From an uncultured Clostridia bacterium (GTDB lineage Bacteria > Bacillota > Clostridia > Lachnospirales > Lachnospiraceae), in NCBI GenBank assembly GCA_946620335.1, contig CAMONF010000086.1:1-10086 (forward strand): 10,086 nucleotides of DNA, in the 5' to 3' direction. The notes beneath the pieces were generated by a model. That model was not told where the DNA came from. It ran no database searches and worked only from the letters and a program-made list of their open reading frames with translations. A program made the position numbers and the translations under genes. This document shows positions 1 through 8,100 of the stretch, one piece after another (positions within the stretch are counted from its first letter, which is position 1; every line of letters starts with the position of its first letter).

Positions 1-508
1 AAGTATTCTTGATTGTGCATACATTCGCGATGCGTTCTTTCAGTTCTGCCTCCGGCATGAACAGCTCGTTTACCTGGAATCCGATCTTGGCATACTTGTC
101 GGAGTAGCAGGGGGCGATACCGGACTTGGTGGAACCGAAGGACTTGCCGGCCAGACGTTCCTCTTCATAGGAGTCCAGCAGGATGTGATAGGGCATCACG
201 ATCTGGGCCCGGTCGGAAACCAGAAGCTTGGGTGCCGGAACGCCGCGGGATACGATGTCGTTCAGCTCCTCAATGAGCTTGGGGATGTTCAGTGCCACGC
301 CGTTGCCCAGAACGCAGGTGGTGTTAGCAGAGAAGCAGCCCGACGGCATCATGTGCAGTGCGAACTTTCCATATTCATTCTTGATGGTGTGACCGGCGTT
401 GCTTCCGCCCTGGAAACGGATCACGATATCCGCTTCAGATGCAAGGGTGTCAGTGATCTTGCCTTTTCCTTCGTCACCCCAGTTAGCGCCTGTAATTGCT
501 TTGATCAT
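1..508 (-). CDS. purA: Adenylosuccinate synthetase, N-terminal part (cut by window edge)
   Basis: PurA joins IMP and aspartate, using GTP, to give adenylosuccinate, the first committed step from IMP to AMP in the cytoplasm. Only the first 169 residues are present; the rest lies beyond the left edge. The GTP/IMP loop WGDEGKGK is at residues 10-17 with the catalytic Asp at 12. The QGGSNAGHT motif at 33-41 carries the catalytic His at 40, and GSTKSGIAP is at 125-133. QGGS and GSTKSGIAP differ from the E. coli forms (QGGH, GTTKKGIGP), which I recall as typical of a clostridial PurA branch. The ATG at 508-506 is preceded by AGGAGGT (515-521) at 6 nt spacing. It starts 19 nt after the purB stop, so the two genes are probably co-transcribed. 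Base composition is visibly less GC-rich than in the other genes, which may reflect codon choice in a highly expressed gene. Confidence 0.96.
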   Translation of the reverse strand, partial: MIKAITGANWGDEGKGKITDTLASEADIVIRFQGGSNAGHTIKNEYGKFALHMMPSGCFSANTTCVLGNGVALNIPKLIEELNDIVSRGVPAPKLLVSDRAQIVMPYHILLDSYEEERLAGKSFGSTKSGIAPCYSDKYAKIGFQVNELFMPEAELKERIANVCTIKNT

Positions 509-514
509 AATAAA

Positions 515-521
515 ACCTCCT
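515..521 (-). promoter_or_regulatory. Ribosome binding site of purA
   Basis: A strong AGGAGGT lies 6 nt before the purA ATG, inside the 19-nt purB-purA gap. It fixes the purA start and indicates independent, efficient initiation on the shared mRNA. Confidence 0.85.
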
Positions 522-527
522 ATACGT

Positions 528-1958
528 TTATACGTTGATCTCTGCCTTCATGCCGAGCACGTCAGCATTCTCAGACAGAATAGGCTTTATGACCCCGTCA
601 AGAAACTCAGTGGTCTGTTCCGCGGAACGGCCGATGTAATTCTCTGGCTTCATAACCTTCTGTAAAGCCTCTTTGCTTATATTGAAAGCGGGATCCGCCG
701 CGATGCGATCCAGAAGATCGTTTGGCTTGCCCTCTTCCTTGACTGTTCTGCCTGCCTCCATAGACAGGGTACGGATCCGCTCATGCAGCTCCTGGCGGTC
801 GCCGCCGGCCTTGACGGCGTCCATCATGATGTTCTCGGTCGCCATGAAGGGCAGCTCAGCCAAGAAGTGCTTGCGGATGACCTTGGGATAGACCACCAGG
901 CCGTCCACCACGTTGATCATAAGGTCCAGGACGCCGTCACAGGCGAGGAACCCTTCGGGGACGGACAGGCGCTTGTTGGCGGAGTCGTCGAGGGTCCGCT
1001 CGAACCACTGAACAGAGGCCGTGATGGCCGGGTTCATGGCGTCGGCGAGGATGTAGCGGGAAAGGGAAGCGATCCGCTCGGAACGCATGGGGTTGCGCTT
1101 GTAGGCCATGGCGGAGGAGCCGATCTGGCTCTTCTCGAAGGGCTCTTCCACTTCCTTTAAGTGCTGGAGCAGGCGGATATCGTTGGAGAACTTGGTGGCG
1201 CTGGAGGCGATGCCCGCCAGGACGTTGATGACCCGGGTGTCCACCTTTCTCGAATAGGTCTGGCCGGAGACCGGGTAGCAGGCCTTAAAGCCCATCTTCT
1301 CGGCGATCATGGGATCCACCTGGTCGCACTTGTCCTGGTCGCCGTTAAAAAGCTCCAGGAAGGAGGCCTGGGTCCCGGTGGTGCCCTTGCTGCCGAGGAG
1401 CTTCAGGGAGCCGGCGACGTAGTCGAGGTCCTCGAGGTCCATCATGAATTCGTTCATCCAGAGGGTGGCGCGCTTGCCCACGGTGGTGGGCTGGGCCGGC
1501 TGGAAGTGGGTGAAGGCCAGGGTCGGCAGGTCCTTGTAGGTCTCCGCGAATTTGGCCAGCTCCGCGATCACATTGACGAGCTTGCGGCGGATGATGGCCA
1601 GGGCATCCCGCATAAGGATGATGTCGGTGTTGTCGCCGACGTAGCAGGAGGTGGCGCCAAGGTGGATGATTCCCTTGGCCTTCGGGCACTGAAGTCCGTA
1701 GGCATAGACATGGGACATGACGTCATGCCGTACTTCCTTCTCCCGCCTCTTGGCATCTTCATAGTTGATGTCGTCCGCGTGGGCCTTGAGCTCCGCGATC
1801 TGCTCGTCTGTGATATCCAGTCCCAGCGCCTGCTCGGTCTCGGCCAGGGCGATCCAGAGCCTTCTCCAGGTCCTGAACTTTCTGTCCGGTGAGAAGACTT
1901 CCTGCATCTCACGGCTGGCATAGCGCTCGGAAAGGGGGCTTACGTATCTGTCGTTCAT
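528..1958 (-). CDS. purB: Adenylosuccinate lyase
   Basis: PurB cleaves adenylosuccinate to AMP and fumarate, and SAICAR to AICAR, so it serves both the AMP branch and de novo purine synthesis. The protein has 476 residues, normal for the longer family branch that includes the human enzyme. Visible motifs are RHDVMSHV (catalytic-region His 78), HLGATS (99-104), THFQPAQPTTVGKR with the likely general-acid His at 151, and the fumarate-lyase signature GSSAMAYKRNP at 280-290 with the flexible-loop serines. The frame stays open upstream to 2111, but family members begin at MNDRYVSPL. That ATG (1958-1956) has a GGAGA site 5 nt upstream, so the 51-residue upstream extension is treated as untranslated leader. 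It is first in an operon with purA and is read from the promoter at 2079-2107. Confidence 0.97.
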   Translation of the reverse strand: MNDRYVSPLSERYASREMQEVFSPDRKFRTWRRLWIALAETEQALGLDITDEQIAELKAHADDINYEDAKRREKEVRHDVMSHVYAYGLQCPKAKGIIHLGATSCYVGDNTDIILMRDALAIIRRKLVNVIAELAKFAETYKDLPTLAFTHFQPAQPTTVGKRATLWMNEFMMDLEDLDYVAGSLKLLGSKGTTGTQASFLELFNGDQDKCDQVDPMIAEKMGFKACYPVSGQTYSRKVDTRVINVLAGIASSATKFSNDIRLLQHLKEVEEPFEKSQIGSSAMAYKRNPMRSERIASLSRYILADAMNPAITASVQWFERTLDDSANKRLSVPEGFLACDGVLDLMINVVDGLVVYPKVIRKHFLAELPFMATENIMMDAVKAGGDRQELHERIRTLSMEAGRTVKEEGKPNDLLDRIAADPAFNISKEALQKVMKPENYIGRSAEQTTEFLDGVIKPILSENADVLGMKAEINV

Positions 1959-1985
1959 ATTTTCTCCATTTCTGCCAGAGGCATG

Positions 1986-2063
1986 CAAGGCGGCAGAGGT
2001 TTGCTCCTGCCTTGTCCATCCGGTATCTCCGGGCATGACAAACCCCGGCAGGATCTGCCGGGG
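1986..2063 (-). promoter_or_regulatory. Hairpin-rich 5' leader of purB
   Basis: The predicted leader begins a few bases before a perfect 8-bp stem, CCCCGGCA/TGCCGGGG with a 5-nt loop (2043-2063). Next comes a short CCGG/CCGG stem (2020-2032), then an imperfect hairpin over 1986-2014 (CAA/TTG outer, GGCAG/CTGCC inner). The 3' arm of the first stem could instead pair with the CCCGG at 2033-2029, so two exclusive folds are possible. The first hairpin is followed by only TTTG, so it is a poor intrinsic terminator. I do not recognise a known purine riboswitch core. A stabilising 5' hairpin or a protein-responsive leader are both possible. Confidence 0.4.
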
Positions 2064-2078
2064 AACTGTCCCTTGTTC

Positions 2079-2107
2079 ACTATACACTAAGGATGGTCTC
2101 ATTTCAA
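2079..2107 (-). promoter_or_regulatory. Sigma-A type promoter of purB-purA
   Basis: Read on the minus strand, TTGAAA (2107-2102) is followed by a 17-bp spacer and TATAGT (2084-2079). Both hexamers are one base from consensus at ideal spacing. The transcript would start near 2072, giving a leader of about 114 nt before the purB ATG. Confidence 0.8.
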
Positions 2108-2122
2108 GCACGGCGGGCCCTG

Positions 2123-2138
2123 GCCTGAGAAATCAGGC
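2123..2138. repeat. Inverted repeat upstream of the purB promoter
   Basis: GCCTGA and TCAGGC are perfect 6-bp arms around a GAAA centre, located 15 bp upstream of the purB -35 box and between the divergent promoters. It could be an operator for either gene or a small hairpin; nothing in the sequence decides between these. Confidence 0.35.
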
Positions 2139-2230
2139 AAAATAACTTATTATTCCCCCTTTCTCCGCCCCCGTGTGCACAAATTGCCGAAGTCTTCCGG
2201 GAAAAAAGAAATGCAGCCTCCGCCCTCTTA

Positions 2231-2239
2231 TGCTAAGAT
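2231..2239 (+). promoter_or_regulatory. Possible extended -10 promoter of the AIM24-family gene
   Basis: TGCTAAGAT matches the extended -10 pattern TGn-TAnnAT (TAAGAT at 2234-2239), 63 nt before the start codon. No convincing -35 hexamer is seen at 16-18 bp, which is tolerable for an extended -10 promoter but keeps confidence low. Confidence 0.35.
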
Positions 2240-2301
2240 GAAGACGTAGGGGCTCGCCCCCGTTCCGTCACACTTGTCTGAAGGTACAGAAGGAGGAACA
2301 T

Positions 2302-2973
2302 ATGCAGTACGAAATCAAAGGAACACCTTTCCCTGTGGTGGAATGCCGTCTGGATGCCAATGAACAAATGATCACAGAGCGGGGCTCCATGGTCTGGATG
2401 TCCCCCAACATGGAAATGGAGACCACCGGGGCCGGCGGCTTCAGCAGGCTCTTCTCGGGTGAGAGCATTTTCCAGAACCTATACACCGCCAGGGGCGGGC
2501 CGGGCCTCATCGCCTTCGGCTCCAGCTTCCCGGGCAAAATCGCTGTCGTAGACGTATCCAAGGGCTCCTGGATCTTCCAGAAATCCGCCTTCCTGGCCAG
2601 TGAATCCAGTGTCAGCCTCAGTATTCACTTTAAAAAGAAGCTCGGCACTGCCCTCTTCGGCGGCGAAGGCTTCATCATGCAAAAGCTCTCCGGAAACGGT
2701 CTGGCCTTCGTGGAGATCGACGGCGAACTCATCGAGTACAAGCTCGGCAGCGGCGACCAGATCGTGGTCGACACCGGCAACGTCGCCGGCTTCAGCGAGG
2801 GCGTGCACATGGACATCGTCCCCGTCAAGGGGCTCAAGAACAAGCTTCTGGGCGGCGAAGGGCTCTTCAACACAGTCCTCAACGGCCCCGGCACCGTCTG
2901 GCTCCAGACCATGCCCATCAGCGGCGTAGCCAGCGCCCTTATTCCTTATATTCCCACCGGCGGGAGCAACTGA
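2302..2973 (+). CDS. AIM24 / TIGR00266-family protein
   Basis: This 223-residue protein belongs to the widespread AIM24/TIGR00266 family (formerly DUF124). Bacterial members have no settled function; the yeast namesake is a mitochondrial inner-membrane organising protein. Family hallmarks are present: an N-terminal part with ERGSMVWM near residue 26, a first glycine motif FGGEGFIMQKLSG near 119, a second GGEGLFNTVLNGPG at 184-197, and the closing VWLQTMPI at 199-206. The paired GGEG motifs fit the internally duplicated beta-roll expected for the family. There is no signal peptide or membrane segment, so it is probably cytoplasmic. AGGAGG at 2291-2296 sits 5 nt before the ATG. It is monocistronic, divergent from purB and convergent with the TPR gene, and ends 8 nt before the palindromic repeat. 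Confidence 0.9.
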   Translation: MQYEIKGTPFPVVECRLDANEQMITERGSMVWMSPNMEMETTGAGGFSRLFSGESIFQNLYTARGGPGLIAFGSSFPGKIAVVDVSKGSWIFQKSAFLASESSVSLSIHFKKKLGTALFGGEGFIMQKLSGNGLAFVEIDGELIEYKLGSGDQIVVDTGNVAGFSEGVHMDIVPVKGLKNKLLGGEGLFNTVLNGPGTVWLQTMPISGVASALIPYIPTGGSN

Positions 2974-2981
2974 ATGTAAAT

Positions 2982-3062
2982 AAAATGGGAATCAGGGACG
3001 GTTCCTTTTCCCACTTTTCAAAATGAAAAGTGGGAAAAGGAACCGTCCCTGATTCCCATTTT
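2982..3062. repeat. Palindromic interspersed repeat, copy 1 (81 bp)
   Basis: Two perfect 39-bp complementary arms (2982-3020 and 3024-3062) flank a 3-nt AAA centre. The ends read AAAATGGGAATC...GATTCCCATTTT, with a GGGACGG/CCGTCCC core. The arms match those of the second copy at 8788-8870; the copies differ only by two bases at the centre. Such long hairpins with identical sequence at separate intergenic sites look like a REP-like or MITE-like mobile repeat, possibly moved in trans by a Y1/RAYT-type transposase. No transposase is present here and no target duplication is obvious. Confidence 0.85.
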
Positions 3063-3066
3063 TTAT
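2982..3066. terminator. Likely bidirectional terminator between convergent genes
   Basis: The palindrome lies between the AIM24-family stop (2973) and the TPR-gene stop (3072). On the plus strand the stem ends in TTTT and continues as a longer T run, CCCATTTTTTATA. On the minus strand it continues CCCATTTTATTTA. Either RNA would form a very stable stem followed by U residues, so it should end transcription both ways, though the stem is far longer than in ordinary terminators. Confidence 0.6.
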
Positions 3067-3071
3067 ACTCT

Positions 3072-3848
3072 TCACGCCCCCACCGCACTGTGGTAAGCCG
3101 CCATCTCCTCAATAAGGAATTCCTCCGGATCCTCCGGAAGCTCCGTGGCGAGGGCTGCCTTTCTGGCGATATCCACCGCTTCCTCCGCCACCTGTACGGC
3201 CTCCGCGTCCATATCCGCCTCCGCCATCTCCTCCCGGAACTTCTTCTCCGGCCGGCTGATCCGGGCGGCGCAGATATAGGTCTGCCGCCTGGCCGGCGTC
3301 GGATCCAGCTCATAGGCTTCCCGGAAGGAATGAAGTCCCTCGGCAAAGAGCAGGAGCTTCATCTGGGCCACGCCCAGGTTGTGCCAGATGCCGGCCCGCA
3401 GGCCGTCCTCCATGGGCCCCGGCGCGTCCAGAAGGTTCCGGTAGCTGCGGATGGCTGAGGCGTACTTGCCGCTCTTGACCAGAGAGTCGCCCTTTAACTT
3501 GAGGCGCTCCGGCACCGGCATTTTTTTCATGTCGTCCAGCATCCGGGCGTAGTCGTTCATCTCGGCGTTGGTCATGTAGCCGGCCGCGAGGAAGATGGGC
3601 AAAATGAAATCCGCCACCCTCTTTTTGGCCCGCAGGGCCTTGCCCATGTTCATGGCAAGGTTCTGGAGCTTCAGCTCCTGGGCCACCCAGCGTACCAGGT
3701 CCTCGTTCAGGATGGTAGGGTCCAAAAGCGGCGCGTAGTTGGCCGCATAGTAGCACAGCTCCTCCAGCGTAAAAATGCTGGTGCCTATATTTTCGATATA
3801 ATAGGGGGTTTTAGCCTTCCCCGTCCGGCAGAGAATATACTCGCTCAT
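3072..3848 (-). CDS. TPR protein, third gene of the Hsp70-like operon
   Basis: A 258-residue soluble, mostly helical protein. Residues 1-110 form a helical region without a motif I can name (FTLEELCYYAANYAPLLD near 26-43). A TPR-like helix pair follows at about 114-142 (GDSLVKSGKYASAIRSYRNLL), then a clearer TPR at about 151-184 (WHNLGVAQMKLLLFAEGLHSFREAYELDP). The C-terminus is acidic and helical. TPRs usually hold partner proteins, so an adaptor role is inferred. The start at 3848 follows the stop of the Hsp70-like gene after only 3 nt, and its ribosome site (GGGAG) lies inside the end of that gene, so translation is probably coupled. No enzyme motif is present. The gene is intact and ends 9 nt from the palindromic repeat. 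Confidence 0.85.
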   Translation of the reverse strand: MSEYILCRTGKAKTPYYIENIGTSIFTLEELCYYAANYAPLLDPTILNEDLVRWVAQELKLQNLAMNMGKALRAKKRVADFILPIFLAAGYMTNAEMNDYARMLDDMKKMPVPERLKLKGDSLVKSGKYASAIRSYRNLLDAPGPMEDGLRAGIWHNLGVAQMKLLLFAEGLHSFREAYELDPTPARRQTYICAARISRPEKKFREEMAEADMDAEAVQVAEEAVDIARKAALATELPEDPEEFLIEEMAAYHSAVGA

Positions 3849-3851
3849 AGC

Positions 3852-5126
3852 TTACTCCCACCCCTCCTCGTTCTGCTCCCTCAGGGGGATCGTCATCCGC
3901 CAGATCTTATGGGTGGCCGGGAAGAAGGCCCCCAGCCCCAGATCCTCCGCTTCCACGTCGCAGTGGTCGGCAGAAGTGCAGGATACCGAGAGCGCGATCC
4001 TGGTCGCCTTGGGCGGCCGCTTGGGAAGCCCGGTCAAGGGCATCGACACTGTGGTCTCGTTCATGCCGGCAAGGTCGGAGGTGACGAAGGTGAGGGCCTC
4101 CCCCTCAGCCAGGAGGAGCTCACATCCCGCCGCGCTCTCATACCAGTTGACGCCGGCTGTGATCAGCGGATACCGGACCGACTTGCCGCCGTCCAGGAGG
4201 TCTATGGCCACATTGGTCTCCACCAGGTCCTCGCTCATGTAGAGCCGGCCCCGCATGTTCTGGTTCTCCCGCCGGGCCATGGCGGCATAGCAGGCGCCCT
4301 TCACAAAGAGGTTGTCTCCATAGTAGACGCGGCGCCGGTCCTCCACCAGGAAGGAGACGGTCTGCTGCATTTTGGCCGGGTCGAAGCCGGTGCCGGCCAG
4401 GAGAATTCCCGAATACTCATCATCGCCAAGGCTCGTGACTGCATACTCGCACATCTCCAGGTCCCGAATGGCCGGGTCGCCGGTAAAGGTCAGGCTCCTG
4501 GCCGTGGACAGGCGGACAGTGGAGGGCCTTGCGCTGCGGTCTTCGGCAAGGGCGCTGAAGGTGACTTCATTTTCCGAAATCCGGAAGAGGCCGATCCGCT
4601 TCTTCCAGAAATCCTGCCGCTGGGAGAAGGCATAGTAGTAAAAGCTCTCCATCTCGTTCTGGAGCAGGATCTGGTCCCGGGAAAAGCCCAGGGAAATAAA
4701 GGCCTTCCGGAGATTTACGACCAGCTCCCCTGTCAGGTGGGAGGTGGTCACCATGATGGCCTCCACACTCCGCACGATGGAGACGAGGCCCAGGAGCTTC
4801 AGGGACTCACGAAGAAAGATGGCCAGGAGATCGGCGGGCGTGTAGGTCTGCCCGTCCGCCTCCACACTATCCGTGCCGAGGGCGATGTCGTAGAGATTGT
4901 CTATGCAGATACCGTTCTCCAGAGTGCCGAAGTAGCGGGCCTCCAGGCCGAAATGCCAGTCCTTCCTCCCCTTGACCTTTCCAAGGGCCGTGGGGAAAAG
5001 GAAGAGATTCGTGCCTACCTTGGTCGGCACACAGATGGGCTCGCAGGCCGTCCGGTCATAATAGCAGATCTGGGAGCCTTCCCGGCCCAGCTCGAAGCCG
5101 ATGAGCACATTGGTCACTTCATTCAT
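3852..5126 (-). CDS. Degenerate Hsp70/actin-fold protein (DUF5716-like)
   Basis: A 424-residue protein that I read as an eroded Hsp70. The N-terminus VLIGFELGREGSQ (7-19) matches the phosphate-1 loop of DnaK-type ATPases (GIDLGTTNS), with Glu in place of Asp and the GTT lost. AIMVTTSH (123-130) and LLQNEMESFYYYA (154-166) fall where Hsp70 has its ITVPAYF and NEPTAAALAYG strands. ILLAGTGFDP (241-250) resembles phosphate 2, and YYGDNLFVKGACYAA (268-282) resembles the DnaK segment ending in AIGAAIQA. The C-terminal region contains VEAEDLGLGAFFPAT (391-405), which recalls the beta substrate-binding domain; the helical lid is missing. I associate it with DUF5716 of Lachnospiraceae from memory. The ATG at 5126 is used because GGAGG lies 9 nt upstream; it overlaps the end of the preceding gene by 8 nt. 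An in-frame ATG at 5159 has weaker support. ATPase activity is uncertain. Confidence 0.8.
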   Translation of the reverse strand: MNEVTNVLIGFELGREGSQICYYDRTACEPICVPTKVGTNLFLFPTALGKVKGRKDWHFGLEARYFGTLENGICIDNLYDIALGTDSVEADGQTYTPADLLAIFLRESLKLLGLVSIVRSVEAIMVTTSHLTGELVVNLRKAFISLGFSRDQILLQNEMESFYYYAFSQRQDFWKKRIGLFRISENEVTFSALAEDRSARPSTVRLSTARSLTFTGDPAIRDLEMCEYAVTSLGDDEYSGILLAGTGFDPAKMQQTVSFLVEDRRRVYYGDNLFVKGACYAAMARRENQNMRGRLYMSEDLVETNVAIDLLDGGKSVRYPLITAGVNWYESAAGCELLLAEGEALTFVTSDLAGMNETTVSMPLTGLPKRPPKATRIALSVSCTSADHCDVEAEDLGLGAFFPATHKIWRMTIPLREQNEEGWE

Positions 5127-8100
5127 GGGCGGCTTCCTCCAGTTCAAAGAGTGAATCAATCAGGGCACGGGTGCGGACGTACTGGCCCATGCGGTCGCGG
5201 AGTTCCTCCGTGCGGCCTTCATTTTTCGTGTAGAGCATGCGGTTGATGAGCTGGTAGCGGCTGCGGCCGTTCATATCGATGGCGGGCGCCTGGGCGAAGG
5301 ACACCTCCTGCCGCTCCTCCTCGTCTCCCCGGCGGATGGTCACATAGTATTCCAGGACCTCCCCATAGAAAAGGGTGAACTCCCTTGTGAAAATGCCGTC
5401 ATAGATCTGGACCATGGGCTCGGAGGCAAATTCCTCCCCCATCCCCGGTCCGGCCATGCGGTAGTGAAGCGTGACGGCGGCGTCCTCCTCCGCGCGGACC
5501 TCCACGATGACCTTGTCCTCCAGCTGGTACTGCCTGAGAAAAATGGCCGGCAGGTCCTGGAGGAACCGGAAACGAAGACCCTTCCCGGCGGCGTCCTCCA
5601 TGAGAAGATCCACCTGGTTCTCCTCCCTTGCGGTCAGCTCCTTCTGCACAGAGTAGTACTTGAGCAAGGCCAGACGGCAGGCCAGGGGCATATCCCGGTC
5701 GCGGTCCATCATGCGGCCAAGCTCTGAGGCCGTATAGGGCGAGACGGTCTTGTCCGCCTGGAAGGTGGTTTCCGATTCAAAGGCAATGTAGCGCGCCGCC
5801 AGCTCGTCCCGGCCAGCCACGCGGACGTAATACTGCAGGATCTCGCCGCCCTCGGTGGGAACCTGACGGACAAAGAGTGCGCGCCTTAAGATCCGCTCAT
5901 CCAGCGGGAAGGTCTCCGTCTCGAAGCTCCTGGCCCGGCGGCGGACAGAGAGCATCTCTTTGAGGGTCGTGTCGACGTGCTCCACAAGGTAGCTGAGCAT
6001 GCTCTCATCGTACTTGCCCAGCCGGAACACGTAAAGGGTCAGGGCCAGAAGGTCCGGATTGCCCTCCCCATCCTCCTTGACCAGACGGCTGGTCAGCCTG
6101 ACGAGGAGCTCCGGCGCTATGTGCTCGAAGCCGTAGTTGAGGAGCATGTCAAAGGCCTCGGCATCGAAGCCGCGGCGGATCAGGACCTCGATCAAGGTCC
6201 TCCGGTCAGCCCGGGCAAAGGCGTCCAGGTCAACGCCCTTTATGAAGCTGTCCAGCGCTTCGCTGTCGGCGTTGGCCCTGGCAAAGGCCAGGATCCTGCT
6301 GCGCAGGCTGCTCCTGAACTCATCGGAAAAGGCCTCCGACCGCTCCATGCGGCTGAAGGCGCCCAGATGGCCGGCGTCGAGGGGCAGAAGTCCCCCGTCC
6401 CCGCTGCAGAGCCGCAGGAGAAGTCCCGGTGAGGAAGCGCCCTTGGCCGCCAGTACCGGTGCCAGCCGGGCTGTATCCATCAGCGGCTTCACCGAGCAGG
6501 AAACCTTGGAGGCGCTCCGCCTGCCCTGGGCGTCGGCGAAGAGGATCCGGGCATCATGGGTATAGCAGGGCAGGTAGGCCGTCCCGCCGCTCATGGAAGC
6601 CTTTACCTCCCCGTTCAGGGCATCGTGGCATACAATGGCCTCCCGCGGCGTCGGATCGTCGGTGTAGATCTGGCATGTGAAGAGGACCTCGGCCAGCTCC
6701 CGCACCCGTCCCCGGGCGATCAGAGTTTCCGCGAAGGTCTGGTAAATGACGGCATAGTCCGCGTTGATTCTCCCCCGCTCCAGGGAAATCACGGCAAAGG
6801 CCTCCATGAGGGACTCGTAGAGGCTGTAAGTCGCCGCATCCTGCTCCTTGTTCCGAATGATATTGGCGTAGAGAAGGGCTGTCTTGCTCTCGGAGAGCTC
6901 GCCGCCCATGGCGAAATACTTGCGGACCGGCAGCGGCAGGATCCGCTGATAATTCTCCGGCAGGGTCTCCACGTAGAACTCGTAGAGGCGTGTGATCCGG
7001 AGGTCATACTCGATGGCCAGGGAATACCAGCGGTGGTACTCCATCTTCCCCGGTTCCCCCTTCACGATGAGGCGGCAGATGGCCAGTACAATATCCGGCC
7101 CCGGGAAAGCGTCGTAGCAGGCTGTCAGGATCTGATAGGTGGCATCCCTGAACGTCTTCTCGTTGTCGGCCAGTAGGGCCGTCTTCAAGGCTATGTTCTC
7201 AGTCATCATGCCCTGGCGCACGGCAAATGAAAGCACCTGCCGCGTAAAGGGCGTCAGCCGCCTGAGCCGTGAGGTATCCTGCTGAATAAGCAGCAGGGCT
7301 TCCATGTAGAGGTAGGGCGAGCGGGTCCCCCGCTCAAAGGCCTCCTCCAGGTAGAACATTTTCTTGGTCTGGGTCCGGTTCATGTCTGGATCGATCTGGA
7401 GCAGGATCCACAGGAGCAGGAAGGACTCTCTGTTCCGCCCCTGCCAGGTCCGGATGGTATCCACCACGCTGAGGCGGCCGTCCGGCGCATAGCCGGCGAT
7501 ATGGCAGAGATAGAGGAAGAAGGCCCTGATCTCCATGGGCTGGTTGCGGAAGCTGTTTGTGGACAGCTCCTCGAGGACATGCCGCGCACCGGCGCGGTCT
7601 CCGCTCGTCTCCAGGACCCAGGCCTCCTTGAGCTCGCAGACGAAGGGGTCCTCCCCCATGCGGCGGGCCTCCCCGATCAGAGCGAGGGATTCCGAAGCCC
7701 ATCTGGCGACGTCGATCCGCCCGGCCAGGTAGTCCAGGTGTTTTCTCGCCAGCTTGACCCGCTGGACCCGAACCAGGTGGGCCAGGTCCACCTTGACGGA
7801 CCCCTCCCGGGATGCCGACACGGTATATACGATGGTCTGGTAGAAGGATTGAAGGACGATCCTGCCGAAGCGGCGGCCGCTGCCCAGCCTCTCATGAAGG
7901 ATGATGTAAGGCAGCTCGTAGACAGACCCGTTGAAATCGTCCCCTGTCAGTCTCCGGCGGTCCACACGGAGGAAGTCTCCGTCCACAGTGATGTCCATGT
8001 CCAGATTTCCCCAGGTCGACCGCCTGAGAAAAATCTTCTGCTGCATGGAATAGGCGACGTTGTAGAAGGAGGCGCCGGTGCCTTCGGCAGTCACCATGAC

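Larger units (their letters stand above)
1959..2301. promoter_or_regulatory. Divergent control region between purB and the AIM24-family gene (343 bp, no gene)
   Basis: This stretch holds, from left to right, the structured purB leader (1959-2072), the purB promoter (2079-2107), an inverted repeat GCCTGA-GAAA-TCAGGC (2123-2138) just upstream of that promoter, an AT-rich patch around 2139-2154, a possible extended -10 for the rightward gene (2231-2239), a small GGGG-CTCG-CCCC hairpin (2249-2260) and the ribosome site of the rightward gene. The purB frame is open through part of it, but no separate coding gene is supported. Confidence 0.7.

Noticed and set aside
1..508. purA as horizontally acquired because it is less GC-rich than its neighbours
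   Set aside because: It sits in a conventional purB-purA operon and encodes a conserved enzyme; preferred codons in a highly expressed gene explain the difference more simply.
1161..1892. 243-residue plus-strand open frame opposite purB
   Set aside because: It is a mirror of purB codons in GC-rich DNA; the purB frame carries all catalytic motifs and the antisense product resembles nothing.
2043..2063. Intrinsic terminator in the purB leader
   Set aside because: The stem is strong, but only TTTG follows it on the transcribed strand, so termination is not supported; it is kept only as a leader hairpin.
1959..2111. 51-residue N-terminal extension of PurB
   Set aside because: It runs through the predicted promoter and leader, lacks a ribosome site, and family members start at MNDRYVSPL, where a GGAGA site is present.
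2939..3346. 135-residue Arg-rich frame on the minus strand across the palindrome and the TPR gene end
   Set aside because: It is out of frame with the real TPR gene, arginine-rich from GC-rich DNA, and includes the palindrome read as protein.
3909..5246. 445-residue open frame on the plus strand opposite the Hsp70-like gene
   Set aside because: It lies antisense to a well-supported gene, has a low-complexity Gly/His/Val-rich composition typical of antisense reading of GC-rich codons, and has no ribosome site or family resemblance.
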